Source: JAAYQA01 sp964510345 (GTDB taxonomy: Bacteria > Bacillota > Clostridia > Tissierellales > Peptoniphilaceae). From it: DNA of 46,015 bases. The notes under the pieces were generated by a model. That model worked only from the letters and a program-made list of their open reading frames with translations, ran no database searches and had not been told where the DNA came from. The DNA is taken from assembly GCA_964510345.1 (NCBI GenBank), contig CAZEBB010000012.1:1-46015 (forward strand), given 5' to 3'. The position numbers were made by a program, and so were the translations under genes. Each line of letters opens with the position of its first letter. Positions within the stretch are counted from its first letter, which is position 1. Of the stretch, positions 1 through 8,752 are shown one piece after another.

Positions 1-440
1 CGACATTGATCAATCAAATTGCGAATCGTAAATCGGCGAAGACCGGCAATTTGCCCGGGGTGACGAAAAGCAAGCAATGGATCAAAGCGGAAAACAATAT
101 GGAATTGTTAGATACCCCCGGTGTGCTCTGGCCGAAGCTCGGCGATGAGGAAACGGGTTTGCATCTGGCATTTACCGGCGCGATCAGCGCGAGAATTTTG
201 GATGAGGAAACGCTCGGTTATGAGCTGCTGAAGCTGGGGATGAACATGCAGTTTCCCGGGATGATCGCTCGTTATGGTGCGCCTAAAAACGAGGATGTAT
301 TGGAGTACATGGAATCCATCGGACGCGCCCGCGGTTATCTCTTGCGAGGCGGGGTCGTTGATTATGAAAAAACGGGACAATTGGTGCTTGACGAATTTCG
401 CGCGGGCATCTGGGGTCCTGTGACATTGGAGAGGCCATGA
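1..440 (+). CDS. rbgA: Ribosome biogenesis GTPase RbgA/YlqF, 3' part only
   Basis: The gene runs in from the left edge. The first readable codons (T-L-I-N) are the end of a P-loop of the GxPNVGKSTLIN type, so the circularly permuted N-terminal half is outside the window. Visible next are the segment KTGNLPGVTKSKQW and the G3-type motif LLDTPGVLWPK, followed by a C-terminal helical region, as in RbgA. In Bacillus this GTPase is needed for late assembly of the 50S subunit. The stop overlaps the rnhB start (ATGA at 437-440), so the two are translationally coupled; rbgA-rnhB is a common Firmicutes pair. The TTG at position 6 is an internal leucine codon, not a start. Confidence 0.92.
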   Translation, partial: TLINQIANRKSAKTGNLPGVTKSKQWIKAENNMELLDTPGVLWPKLGDEETGLHLAFTGAISARILDEETLGYELLKLGMNMQFPGMIARYGAPKNEDVLEYMESIGRARGYLLRGGVVDYEKTGQLVLDEFRAGIWGPVTLERP

Positions 441-1030
441 ACTGGGAGCGATTGGAAGGCATTGAAGGCTTGATCTGCGGGGTCGATGAGGTGGGCCGAG
501 GCTGTCTGGCCGGCCCCGTCGTATCGTGTGCTGTCATTATGCCGCAGGGTCGCTATATCGAAGGTGTGCGAGACTCGAAGAAACTCTCGGCGAAGAAGCG
601 AGAACATTTAGCGCCTTTAATCAGAGAGTCTGCGATCGCAATCGGTATCGGCATGCTCGAACCGCAGAGAATTGACGAGATCGGCATTCGAAATGCAGTG
701 CGTGAGACGATGCGTCTTGCGATCCAATCCATTCTCAACCAGCGTTTTGATATCCGCCATATAGCCGTAGATTATGAGAGCGTGCCTGTTGATATTCCCC
801 AAAGTGCAGTGGTTCACGGCGATGATCGCATCTATGAAATCGCCTGTGCGTCAATTCTGGCGAAAGTCTATCGTGACTCTCTCGCCATCGAATGGGAGTC
901 TCTGTATCCCGGCTATCATTTTGCAAACAATAAGGGATACGGCACTGCGGCTCACCAGCAAGGGATTGTGAGTTTGGGTTTGACGCCCATTCACCGTCGG
1001 AGCTTCTGCAAGAAATATATTTGCGAGTGA
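437..1030 (+). CDS. rnhB: Ribonuclease HII
   Basis: This 197-residue protein removes ribonucleotides and RNA primers from DNA-RNA hybrids. The N-terminus carries the RNase HII signature GVDEVGRG with the metal-binding pair D17/E18, followed by LAGPVV. Later come the central aspartate (IAVDYES), the helix with ASILAKVYRD supplying the last acidic residue, and the conserved NKGYGTAAH segment. Length is normal for a type 2 enzyme without an N-terminal extension. The start is the ATG that overlaps the rbgA stop. The addB-like gene begins 5 nt after the stop, so this belongs to one transcription unit. Confidence 0.95.
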   Translation: MNWERLEGIEGLICGVDEVGRGCLAGPVVSCAVIMPQGRYIEGVRDSKKLSAKKREHLAPLIRESAIAIGIGMLEPQRIDEIGIRNAVRETMRLAIQSILNQRFDIRHIAVDYESVPVDIPQSAVVHGDDRIYEIACASILAKVYRDSLAIEWESLYPGYHFANNKGYGTAAHQQGIVSLGLTPIHRRSFCKKYICE

Positions 1031-1034
1031 TGAA

Positions 1035-3470
1035 ATGAAAAAAGCTGTTTTTTTCCCTCTCGGATCGAAACCCTCGATCCCGGGTGGCCTACATATTATT
1101 TCTACCGCTGCACAAATCCGGCACGAGGTGCGGCTGCGAATGAACGAACAGGGCATCGCACAGGAACCGAATTATGTCACATTGATGGGACTGATCCAAC
1201 AGACCGCAGGATGGAATCGACCTGCGGTTCTTAGCGTGCCGGAAAAAATATTGCTCTTAAAGAGCCTCCTCACTGATTGGGATCCCGGACCGTATGCGGG
1301 CATCGCCCACACCGAGGGATTTCTCTTTGATGTCGTGGGGTGGATCGGAAGGATGCAAACGGAGGGGATCGATCCAAGTCAGCTCTCGGAAGAATGGGGG
1401 GCATTGTCTGAACTCTATCGGCGCTATACAGAAAAGGTGAAAGAGGCGGGCTTTATCGACGATGAAATGATCTTGCGCTCCGGACTTTCACTCTTGCAAG
1501 AGAAGAAATTCGGTATGGTTCAGGTGAGCGGTACGCTGGATTTTCGACCGATTGAATTGGATCTATTGGATGTCATCGCACAGGTAAATCCATTGACGGT
1601 TTATCTGCCGTACGGGACACCGGATGGAGATCCGTATTTGCAGAATCTGAAAACCCGTTTTGTTAACAGAGGGTATGAAATCGAAGAGAAAGGATCGTCT
1701 CACGGCCCGGTGCAACCTTACATTGATCGCATGCGAGGGGCAACTCCTTTGCTCTTGTCTCGTGCGATACTCAAAAGAATTGCACAATTGCAGCAGCAGG
1801 AGATTTCTGTCGAGGTCATCGTTTCGGATGAAAAGTGGCGAACATGGTTGTACCGAGAAGGGGAGAGGGTTGGATGCCTATTGGCTCATTCCATGGAAGA
1901 ACCTGTCGTTGCGACGCGAATCGGACACGAAGTACTGGCGTATCTACAAGGAGACGTATCGAGCTCGGAAACGGATGATGAGCCCGTCTCATTGTTTAGC
2001 GGTGAGGTGAATGTAGAAGAAATCGCCTCCATCGACAGCGATGCGGTGAAACGAGAAATCGTAAAACGAGAAAGTACGCCCGAGGTGACGGAGCGAGAAC
2101 TTCGCGCTTGGGATCGAATCTTCGCTTTGATGGAGCGGCTGAAGCAGATGAGCGGCGCAGGCATCATCGAAAAGCACGGACTCGTACCGGCGCTTATCGA
2201 GCTGATGAGGGAAACGACCATTCAGTTTCCTGTACCATTGGCAGGAGTCCCCGTCCTCCACTTGAGAGAATGCGCGCAGACGACGAGTGCGCACCGGATC
2301 TTTGTCGGATTTTCAGAAGAGTATCCCGCACTGGAAGAGAATAACTTTCTTTTGCGTCTCTTGGCACAGGCGCACTCCAATGCCGACGATTCCGGCTTTT
2401 TGTCGATGGAACAGCAATATCGAAAAGAAGAACTCAGGCTCCGCGATGCGATTTTCGGTGCGTCCGGCGTCAGCTTTGCGTTCATGGGGACCGAGCGTGA
2501 GGAGATGCTCCTCTCACCCATGCTCGCCGCATATGGACAGGAGGATACTCCTTGGATCATTAAAGAGGACAAGCAGATCCCGGAGCCACAGAGCGTCTTG
2601 ATACCACAGGACGTGAGCTTCCGAATCAGCGAACCCGATCGAACGATCCAACCGTACATGCTGAAGAAACCAGCCTGGGAGACCGTTCGGGAGTACTCCG
2701 CCGCGTCTCTCACCTCGTACGCGAATTGTCCTTTTCAGTATTATATCGACTATTTGGCGAATCCTGTGATCGAAGAGGAGGAGGGGGAAGCGCTCACCAG
2801 AGGTTTACTGATCCACCGGGTACTGAAATCGTACATGGAGATCTATCGCGAGGATATCAATTCCGCTCTTGATCGAGGCGTATCCCATGGGACGGATGCA
2901 GATCGCGTTCGTCAACTGGTGGAAGAAGCGAACCGAGGTGTCATAGAACCGTTCACGCCTTGGTATGTACAATATCTTACAGAGATGGTGGTCAGATTCT
3001 TAGCGGCAGACCAGGAGAGATTGAGCCGGACCGGCTTTCGTATCGCAGGGATGGAAGAATCGTTTGAGTTTTACATCGACAGCTCGATTCGTATCTACGG
3101 ACGCGCAGACCGCATCGACCAAAATACAAGCGGTCAACGATGGGTGGTCGATTATAAGACAGGATCCAAAACACCCGACAAAGCGAGGCTTATTTCGGGG
3201 AAAGAGTTTCAGTTACCGATATACAGCATGGCATACAACGATGCTTATGTGAGTTATGGAAAAGTGAAAGACGCCTCCTTTGCTCATATTTACGCTGAAA
3301 AAGAATACAAACCGATGTTCACGGACAGTGCTGAGCTCAACTGGCTCTATCGTCAAGAAGTGATTCGTATCGATTCGGCGATCCAACAGGGAAATTTTCC
3401 CGCGATGCCGTCGGATCGGTGCAAGTATTGCCGATACCCGGCAATCTGTCGCAAGGGAGAATCGTCATGA
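1035..3470 (+). CDS. addB: AddB-like subunit of an ATP-dependent helicase/nuclease (PD-(D/E)XK nuclease)
   Basis: This 811-residue protein should pair with the AddA-like protein downstream to process DNA double-strand ends for recombination. The C-terminal third has the RecB/AddB nuclease pattern: SLTSYANCPFQYY, a GLLIHRVL helix, then GRADRID and VVDYKTG with the catalytic D-x(n)-DxK residues, and a QLPIYSMAY helix. Four cysteines (C565, C796, C799, C805; last three as C-x2-C-x5-C) match the AddB iron-sulfur staple. It is clearly shorter than Bacillus AddB (about 1,150 residues), and I see no Walker A motif near the N-terminus. It may therefore be structural plus nuclease only. The stop overlaps the addA start. 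Confidence 0.85.
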   Translation: MKKAVFFPLGSKPSIPGGLHIISTAAQIRHEVRLRMNEQGIAQEPNYVTLMGLIQQTAGWNRPAVLSVPEKILLLKSLLTDWDPGPYAGIAHTEGFLFDVVGWIGRMQTEGIDPSQLSEEWGALSELYRRYTEKVKEAGFIDDEMILRSGLSLLQEKKFGMVQVSGTLDFRPIELDLLDVIAQVNPLTVYLPYGTPDGDPYLQNLKTRFVNRGYEIEEKGSSHGPVQPYIDRMRGATPLLLSRAILKRIAQLQQQEISVEVIVSDEKWRTWLYREGERVGCLLAHSMEEPVVATRIGHEVLAYLQGDVSSSETDDEPVSLFSGEVNVEEIASIDSDAVKREIVKRESTPEVTERELRAWDRIFALMERLKQMSGAGIIEKHGLVPALIELMRETTIQFPVPLAGVPVLHLRECAQTTSAHRIFVGFSEEYPALEENNFLLRLLAQAHSNADDSGFLSMEQQYRKEELRLRDAIFGASGVSFAFMGTEREEMLLSPMLAAYGQEDTPWIIKEDKQIPEPQSVLIPQDVSFRISEPDRTIQPYMLKKPAWETVREYSAASLTSYANCPFQYYIDYLANPVIEEEEGEALTRGLLIHRVLKSYMEIYREDINSALDRGVSHGTDADRVRQLVEEANRGVIEPFTPWYVQYLTEMVVRFLAADQERLSRTGFRIAGMEESFEFYIDSSIRIYGRADRIDQNTSGQRWVVDYKTGSKTPDKARLISGKEFQLPIYSMAYNDAYVSYGKVKDASFAHIYAEKEYKPMFTDSAELNWLYRQEVIRIDSAIQQGNFPAMPSDRCKYCRYPAICRKGESS

Positions 3471-6400
3471 AGATGAATGCGATCCAACAACGAGCGATCG
3501 AAACGATCGATACCAATGTCGCGCTGATCGCCGGTGCGGGCACGGGCAAGACGAGGGTTTTAACGCATCGCTTCCTACACTTGCTGCGTCATGGGCATCT
3601 GCAGAAAGGGCGAGAGATCCCTTCGATCGTTGCCATTACCTTTACAAACAAAGCGGCAGATGAAATGCGATCACGAATCAGAAAACTATTGGAGGATGAG
3701 GGGCGCACGGGTGAATTGGATGCACTCAAATGGCAGCTGAATCAGTTCCGGGTGTCGACGATCCATACATTTTGTGAACAGTTGTTGCGGGAGTATCCGG
3801 TGGAAGCAGGTGTTGATCCTCACTTTACGATACTGGACGACCATGAGTCATCTACATTGTTTCAGAGTGGATTGCGAACTGCCTTTCAGGATACGGTGCA
3901 ACAATTAGGGGATGAGATTCCCCTTCGTAACGAATGGTTTGAGCACGGTTCTTTTTTTGAGAATGTTGAAAAAATCTACAATCAGAAGAGAGCGAGCGGC
4001 GCCGGGTGGCGAGATTTATTACGGAGAAAGCAACCACCGAAACAACCTGAGTTGGAAGCCGTCGTGCTGAGTCAGCTATTAGCGCTTAAGGATAACAAAA
4101 GGGCAAAAAATTTCCAACGGCTGTCGCAAGAGCTCGGTGACTGGGAAATAACGCTACAAAATGGGACGGATGACGAGAAACGGGAGATCTATCGAAAGCT
4201 GTGCGTACCGAAAGCGTTGGGCACCACCGATGCGATGAAAGAGCTACGCATCCGTATGCTCCCGATCCTCGCGTCGTTGGAAAACGAATCGGACTTAGAT
4301 CGCGAATTTCTCGTCGGCTTTCTCCGAAATGCGGATGAGTGCTATCGCATCGAAAAATCGAGGCGGTCGGCACTGGATTTCGATGACTTGCAGGAGAAAG
4401 CGTTACTTCTACTGAATGATCCAAATTGCAGAACAGCGATACAAGAGAATTGCTCCTACTTGATGATCGATGAATGTCAAGATATCAACGACCTGCAAAA
4501 ACAGATATTCTATCAGATCTGCTCCGTGGATAAACCCTTAGACAGACAGAATCTGTTTATCGTAGGAGACCCGAGGCAATCTATTTACGGTTTTCGATAC
4601 GCTGATGTTCGACTCTTTGAAGAGATCGAAAACGACATTGTGCGTTCCGGAGGCGTTGCCCTCTCCATGCAAGAGAATTACCGTTGCAGTGAAGAGATCA
4701 TCGGTTTCGTCAATCAGTTATCGGCATACGCATTTCCCAAATTAGACGGATTGATCGCCAAAGGCGACAGTCAGGGAATGGCGATCGAAATCTGCAGGAG
4801 TCTTGAGGAGACAGAGGGCGTTGAGGCTGATGCCGAGCGAGTCGGGGAGAAAATTCTCCAACTGAAAGAACAGGGCATCGAGTGGGGTGAGATTTCTCTG
4901 CTATTTCGAAGCGCGACGAAAATTCCCATTTATGAAAAAGCACTAAAAGTAAGAAAGATCCCGCATATCAGCGTAAACACCGCCGGTTTTTGGACAAGAC
5001 AAGAGGTGTTGGATCTGTACAGTTTGTACGCGATCGTGATCGATCCGGCAGATGATATCAGTTGGCTTACTTTTCTTCATTCTCCTATGGCGGGGATTGA
5101 TCCCAACAGAATCTTACATTGGGCACGAGCGAGAGGTCGCTGGGAGGAAAAGTTGATCGCGCAAAAATACCAGGACGAAAACGCAGAACGGATCATCGCC
5201 AAAGTGAGTTCGTGGCGTGAAGAGTTGGATGAAAGGTCACCGCTGACTTTTCTCCGATGGTTGGCACAAGAGTCGGGGCTCAATCACGCGTGTGCCCGTA
5301 CGTCCGAAGCAGAGAGCACCTTGTCGACACTGGACAACCTGTACCAATGGATCGCCGATGAAGAGAGAATTGGATCGATCACGCATCATGAGCTCTTAAC
5401 ATCTCTTCGCAAGCGGATCCACTCAGAGAGAGATAACGTGGAAGAAAGCGATGAGACAGAGGATCGCGTGATGCTTTCATCGATCCATAAAGCGAAAGGT
5501 ACCGAGAAGGACGTGATCTTTCTCGTCGGAATTGACGCAAAGTCAAACGCGAGAATCGATCCCTTCCTTTATGATTCTCATTTGGGACTGTCCATAGCGA
5601 GTCATCCAGTATCGGCGCATTATGAGTTGGCTAAGTTGCAAAAGCAAGAGTCGGATTTGGAAGAAGAAAACAGAGTCCTGTATGTCGCGCTAACGCGGGC
5701 AAAAAGAGCTCTTTATCTGACGAACCAGACGGGTAAAGTCCAAAACTATGCGCAGACGCTCGCAGCAGCCGTCTCAGATCTCGACTGTCTCCCTACGACG
5801 GATCTTTCACACAATTACAGCTTCGTTGAGCCCGAAAACGAAGCGTCTGAAGTGCTGTATCCTCTATTGAACCACTTTCAAACCCCCGGTTTCATTCAGC
5901 GGCGGACGTTCAGTTTTACGCAACTTAAAGAATACCTTACGTGTCCGAGGCGCTGGTATTATCAATACCTCTTGCGATTTATCCCGGAATGGGAAGTCGA
6001 AATGGACGAGCGTCAGATTGAAAAAGCGGCAGCGAACGAGACGTCACTGTCCGCGATTCAAAAAGGCATACTATTTCATGCGCTCGTTGAAATGGATGAA
6101 CCAGGACTTGTTATCGAACAGATCGAAAAGACAGCCGGCCGATGGGGGATGGAAATGACGGAGCCGGAGATACAGAGGATGGAAAAGTGGGTGCAAACCT
6201 ACCGTTCGGGAAAGCCTGACGGTGAGTTGTCGCATGAAGTTTCATTTCTCTGGGATCGAGCGGACTATCAGTGGACCGGCAGTATCGATTTAATTCGGTG
6301 GACGGAAGACGAGTACGAGATCTACGACTTTAAGACAAATTACCGTGATGAACACTTACTTAAGGAGTACTCGCTCCAAATGCAGTTTTATGCGCTTGCA

Positions 6401-6610
6401 TGTCGGGCGTTGTATGGGAAACTGCCGAGGGCTGCGTACTTATGGTGGATTCCCGGGGATCGCCTCCTCCCGGTCGATATTTCAGATATGTGCCTAGACT
6501 CCGTCGAAACGACCATGGATGTCTTCACAAGTGCCTTGGAAACAGGGAAATTTGATAAAGGTATTTGTGATCCACAGTGCAAATGGAATTCAATCTGCAA
6601 TTTAGTATGA
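3467..6610 (+). CDS. addA: AddA-like UvrD-family helicase-nuclease
   Basis: The product (1,047 residues) is a superfamily 1 helicase with a C-terminal nuclease domain. Seen in order: Walker A AGAGTGKT (22-29), TFTNKAADEM, STIHTFC, the DE-type Walker B in MIDECQDIN, GDPRQSIYGFR, the NYRCS segment, SSIHKAKGTE, and VLYVALTRAK. The C-terminus has a RecB-type nuclease with GILFHALVE, a GSIDLIRW aspartate and YDFKTN, then QMQFYALA. C826, C1034, C1038 and C1044 form a C...C-x3-C-x5-C set like the AddB iron-sulfur site, which is not usual for AddA. I chose the ATG at 3467 because it overlaps the addB stop and has AAGGGAGA upstream. Confidence 0.92.
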   Translation: MKMNAIQQRAIETIDTNVALIAGAGTGKTRVLTHRFLHLLRHGHLQKGREIPSIVAITFTNKAADEMRSRIRKLLEDEGRTGELDALKWQLNQFRVSTIHTFCEQLLREYPVEAGVDPHFTILDDHESSTLFQSGLRTAFQDTVQQLGDEIPLRNEWFEHGSFFENVEKIYNQKRASGAGWRDLLRRKQPPKQPELEAVVLSQLLALKDNKRAKNFQRLSQELGDWEITLQNGTDDEKREIYRKLCVPKALGTTDAMKELRIRMLPILASLENESDLDREFLVGFLRNADECYRIEKSRRSALDFDDLQEKALLLLNDPNCRTAIQENCSYLMIDECQDINDLQKQIFYQICSVDKPLDRQNLFIVGDPRQSIYGFRYADVRLFEEIENDIVRSGGVALSMQENYRCSEEIIGFVNQLSAYAFPKLDGLIAKGDSQGMAIEICRSLEETEGVEADAERVGEKILQLKEQGIEWGEISLLFRSATKIPIYEKALKVRKIPHISVNTAGFWTRQEVLDLYSLYAIVIDPADDISWLTFLHSPMAGIDPNRILHWARARGRWEEKLIAQKYQDENAERIIAKVSSWREELDERSPLTFLRWLAQESGLNHACARTSEAESTLSTLDNLYQWIADEERIGSITHHELLTSLRKRIHSERDNVEESDETEDRVMLSSIHKAKGTEKDVIFLVGIDAKSNARIDPFLYDSHLGLSIASHPVSAHYELAKLQKQESDLEEENRVLYVALTRAKRALYLTNQTGKVQNYAQTLAAAVSDLDCLPTTDLSHNYSFVEPENEASEVLYPLLNHFQTPGFIQRRTFSFTQLKEYLTCPRRWYYQYLLRFIPEWEVEMDERQIEKAAANETSLSAIQKGILFHALVEMDEPGLVIEQIEKTAGRWGMEMTEPEIQRMEKWVQTYRSGKPDGELSHEVSFLWDRADYQWTGSIDLIRWTEDEYEIYDFKTNYRDEHLLKEYSLQMQFYALACRALYGKLPRAAYLWWIPGDRLLPVDISDMCLDSVETTMDVFTSALETGKFDKGICDPQCKWNSICNLV

Positions 6611-6686
6611 TAATGATTGCCTAAAAACGACTAAACTTGTTGGATACGGGTATAAATGGAGCATATTAACGATGGAGGTATATCAT

Positions 6687-7562
6687 ATGAAATGGCAAAA
6701 TAGAAGGCAAAGCAGCAATGTCGAAGACCGAAGGGGACAAAGAGGCTATTCCACCGGCGGCGGTGGTGGGCGTATGCCCATGGTGCCGATCGGCGGCGGC
6801 TTGGGTCTCGTAATCATGATCATCATCTTTCTACTCAACGGCGGGCTTGGAGGGCTTTTCGGAGGAGGCGGTGCGCCTACGCAGCCCCAACAGACAAACG
6901 CGCCGACATCGGCAGAAGAAGATCAATTAGCTGATTTTGCATCGGTCGTCTTAGCGGATACAGAAGATGTATGGCACGATCTCTTTGCCGAGATGGGCTA
7001 CCAATACAAAGAGCCCACACTTGTTCTCTTTACGGATCAAGTCCAGTCCGCTTGTGGCGTTGCAGGTTCCTCAACAGGCCCGTTCTATTGTCCGGGAGAT
7101 CAGAAACTCTATATCGACCTATCGTTTTTTAACCAATTGGCCAGGCAGTACCAAGCGTCAGGAGACTTTGCCATGGCGTATGTCATCGCGCATGAAGTCG
7201 GTCACCACGTACAGACATTGCTCGGGATCACAGATCAGGTGTTTGAACTGAAGAATCAAATGAGCGAAACGGATTTCAACAAGTATCTCGTCCGATTTGA
7301 GTTGCAGGCGGACTATTTTGCCGGCGTATGGGCGCATCATATCGGCAATAAAGGTTATCTGGAAGCCGGCGATATCGACGAAGCGTTGAATGCCGCTTAC
7401 CAGATTGGTGACGATACTTTACAAAAACAACATCAGGGATACGTCGTACCGGACAGTTTTACGCATGGTACGTCGGAACAGCGTAGCAGTTGGTTTAAGC
7501 AAGGGTATCGTTTGGGAACCGTGCAAGACGGTGACACATTTAATCTAGACGATCCCAGTTAG
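6687..7562 (+). CDS. Membrane-anchored neutral zinc metallopeptidase (YpfJ family)
   Basis: This 291-residue protein begins with the family hallmark MKWQNRRQSSNVEDRRG. A glycine-rich stretch and one membrane segment (about residues 42-57) follow, then an extracytoplasmic domain. The zinc site HEVGHH has H169, E170 and H173, and FELQADYFAG supplies the later glutamate ligand; many relatives have C where this has Y. The start at 6687 is preferred over 6672 because GGAGG (6674-6678) then sits 8 nt upstream. It lies 76 nt after addA and 14 nt before the next gene. The family is widespread but its substrate is not known. Confidence 0.9.
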   Translation: MKWQNRRQSSNVEDRRGQRGYSTGGGGGRMPMVPIGGGLGLVIMIIIFLLNGGLGGLFGGGGAPTQPQQTNAPTSAEEDQLADFASVVLADTEDVWHDLFAEMGYQYKEPTLVLFTDQVQSACGVAGSSTGPFYCPGDQKLYIDLSFFNQLARQYQASGDFAMAYVIAHEVGHHVQTLLGITDQVFELKNQMSETDFNKYLVRFELQADYFAGVWAHHIGNKGYLEAGDIDEALNAAYQIGDDTLQKQHQGYVVPDSFTHGTSEQRSSWFKQGYRLGTVQDGDTFNLDDPS

Positions 7563-7576
7563 AACAGGAGCCCATT

Positions 7577-8437
7577 ATGAGATTTTTTACCGCCATTGTC
7601 GAAGGCATTGAAAAACCGGGGATCGCAATCGGAAGACGATGTGGTTTCTTGGAGGACCTGATCCCGGATGCGCCGAAGAATCTGCTTGACTATATCGATC
7701 GGATACAAAACCGGCTACCGGAAGGTCTATGTGAAGAGGATCTTCCACTTGAGCTGACGGATATCCGCTTGACGGCTCCCATTCTACACCCGAGGCATAA
7801 TGTTCTCTGTGTCGGGAAAAACTATCTGGATCACATTGCAGAGCTGGGTGGAGGCGACGAAAAGCCGATACCCCACTATTTTACGAAAAGAGTCAATCGC
7901 ATGACCGGCCCCGATGAGGAGTTAAAGGCGCATATAGACTTGGATCCCTGCGTGGATTACGAAGTAGAACTGGCTGTGATTATTGGAAAGACGGGGATCA
8001 ACATTCCGGAAGATAAAGTTTGGGACCATATTTTGGGCTTTAGCATCCTCAATGATTTTTCATCTCGTACATTGCAAAGAAATCACGTCCAATGGTTTCG
8101 AGGAAAATCTCTGGACGGATATACGGCATTAGGTCCTTGGATCGTCACGAAAGATGAGTTTGATCAGCCTCTTCGCTTGGAGTTAACATCCAAAGTGAAT
8201 GGAGAGATTCGCCAACAGGCAAACACGGAGCTGATGATCTTCACGATCGAGCAACTGGTGTCGGAACTTTCGATGGGGATGACTCTGGAAGCGGGCGATA
8301 TCATCGCGACAGGCACGCCGTCCGGCGTCGGTATGGGATTTGACCCACCGAAATATTTGCATGTGGGAGATACGGTCACTCTCTCGATCGACGGTATCGG
8401 GACCCTCGAAAATAAAATTGGATCTACCCGGAGTTGA
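7577..8437 (+). CDS. Fumarylacetoacetate hydrolase family protein
   Basis: The 286-residue product has the FAH fold of metal-dependent C-C hydrolases, decarboxylases and isomerases acting on small 2-oxo acids. The typical line-up is present: LCVGKNYLDH, YFTKRVNRMTGP, the metal site in DYEVELAVIIGK, NDFSSRTLQ, the active-site lysine in RGKSLDGYTALGPW, and IATGTPSGVGMG near the end. Length matches the YcgM/2-hydroxyhepta-2,4-diene-1,7-dioate isomerase-like subgroup. The exact substrate cannot be told from sequence, and oxaloacetate decarboxylase or acylpyruvase are alternatives. AGGAG sits just before the ATG. Its stop codon lies inside the -35 box of the next promoter. Confidence 0.9.
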   Translation: MRFFTAIVEGIEKPGIAIGRRCGFLEDLIPDAPKNLLDYIDRIQNRLPEGLCEEDLPLELTDIRLTAPILHPRHNVLCVGKNYLDHIAELGGGDEKPIPHYFTKRVNRMTGPDEELKAHIDLDPCVDYEVELAVIIGKTGINIPEDKVWDHILGFSILNDFSSRTLQRNHVQWFRGKSLDGYTALGPWIVTKDEFDQPLRLELTSKVNGEIRQQANTELMIFTIEQLVSELSMGMTLEAGDIIATGTPSGVGMGFDPPKYLHVGDTVTLSIDGIGTLENKIGSTRS

Positions 8438-8462
8438 CAAACCGAAAACTCGAGGATATACT
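8434..8462 (+). promoter_or_regulatory. Strong sigma-A type promoter for the metNIQ leader
   Basis: A perfect TTGACA (8434-8439), a 17-nt spacer and TATACT (8457-8462) precede the T-box RNA by about a dozen bases. The -35 box contains the TGA stop of the upstream FAH-family gene. Transcription should start near 8468-8470, so the full T-box leader is made. Confidence 0.88.
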
Positions 8463-8473
8463 ATCACTAAATT

Positions 8474-8740
8474 AAGACAGACGTTGAAGAGTAGAGTATG
8501 TCGGCGGAATCTCTAAAGAGAGCCTGGTCAGGTGAAAGCAGGTGAGGGGAAATCGACAGAAAATGGGCTTGGAGTCTTGCATCGAGATCTATGATTCAGG
8601 TGCAACGTGTGCACACGATAGCGTGCCGGGGTATGAATTCGTACCCGCTGAGGTTCGACTTGTGAGAGTCGGACGAATATGGGTGGTATCACGAAGTTTA
8701 CTCTCGTCCCATAACGATAGTTATGGACGAGAGTTTTTTA
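8474..8740 (+). ncRNA. T-box riboswitch leader, methionine specifier (AUG)
   Basis: The leader has the main T-box parts. AAGAC (8474-8478) pairs with GTCTT (8574-8578) to close Stem I. The distal part shows AGAGAG and GGTGAAAGCAGG. TGTCG and CGACA form the helix below it, followed by a specifier loop with ATG at 8563-8565 and a purine after it. The T-box core GGGTGGTATCACG is at 8681-8693: GGG and ACG pair with CCC (8708-8710) and CGT (8705-8707), leaving the 7-nt bulge TGGTATC. TGGT can pair with an uncharged tRNA ending ACCA. Uncharged tRNA-Met should favour the antiterminator and turn on metNIQ. I inferred the specifier from position and pairing, not from an alignment. Confidence 0.9.
8701..8740 (+). 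terminator. T-box intrinsic terminator
   Basis: CTCTCGTC (8701-8708) pairs with GACGAGAG (8726-8733), extended by a CATAAC/GTTATG-type inner helix, and is followed by six T. Its 5' arm shares CGTCCC with the antiterminator, so the two folds exclude each other. The reading frame through it (start 8723) is not a gene. Confidence 0.9.
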
Positions 8741-8752
8741 TTGGGAGGAATT

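Noticed and set aside
8474..8740. S-box (SAM-I) riboswitch before metNIQ
   Set aside because: The GGGTGGTATCACG core, specifier loop and Stem I features identify a T-box instead.
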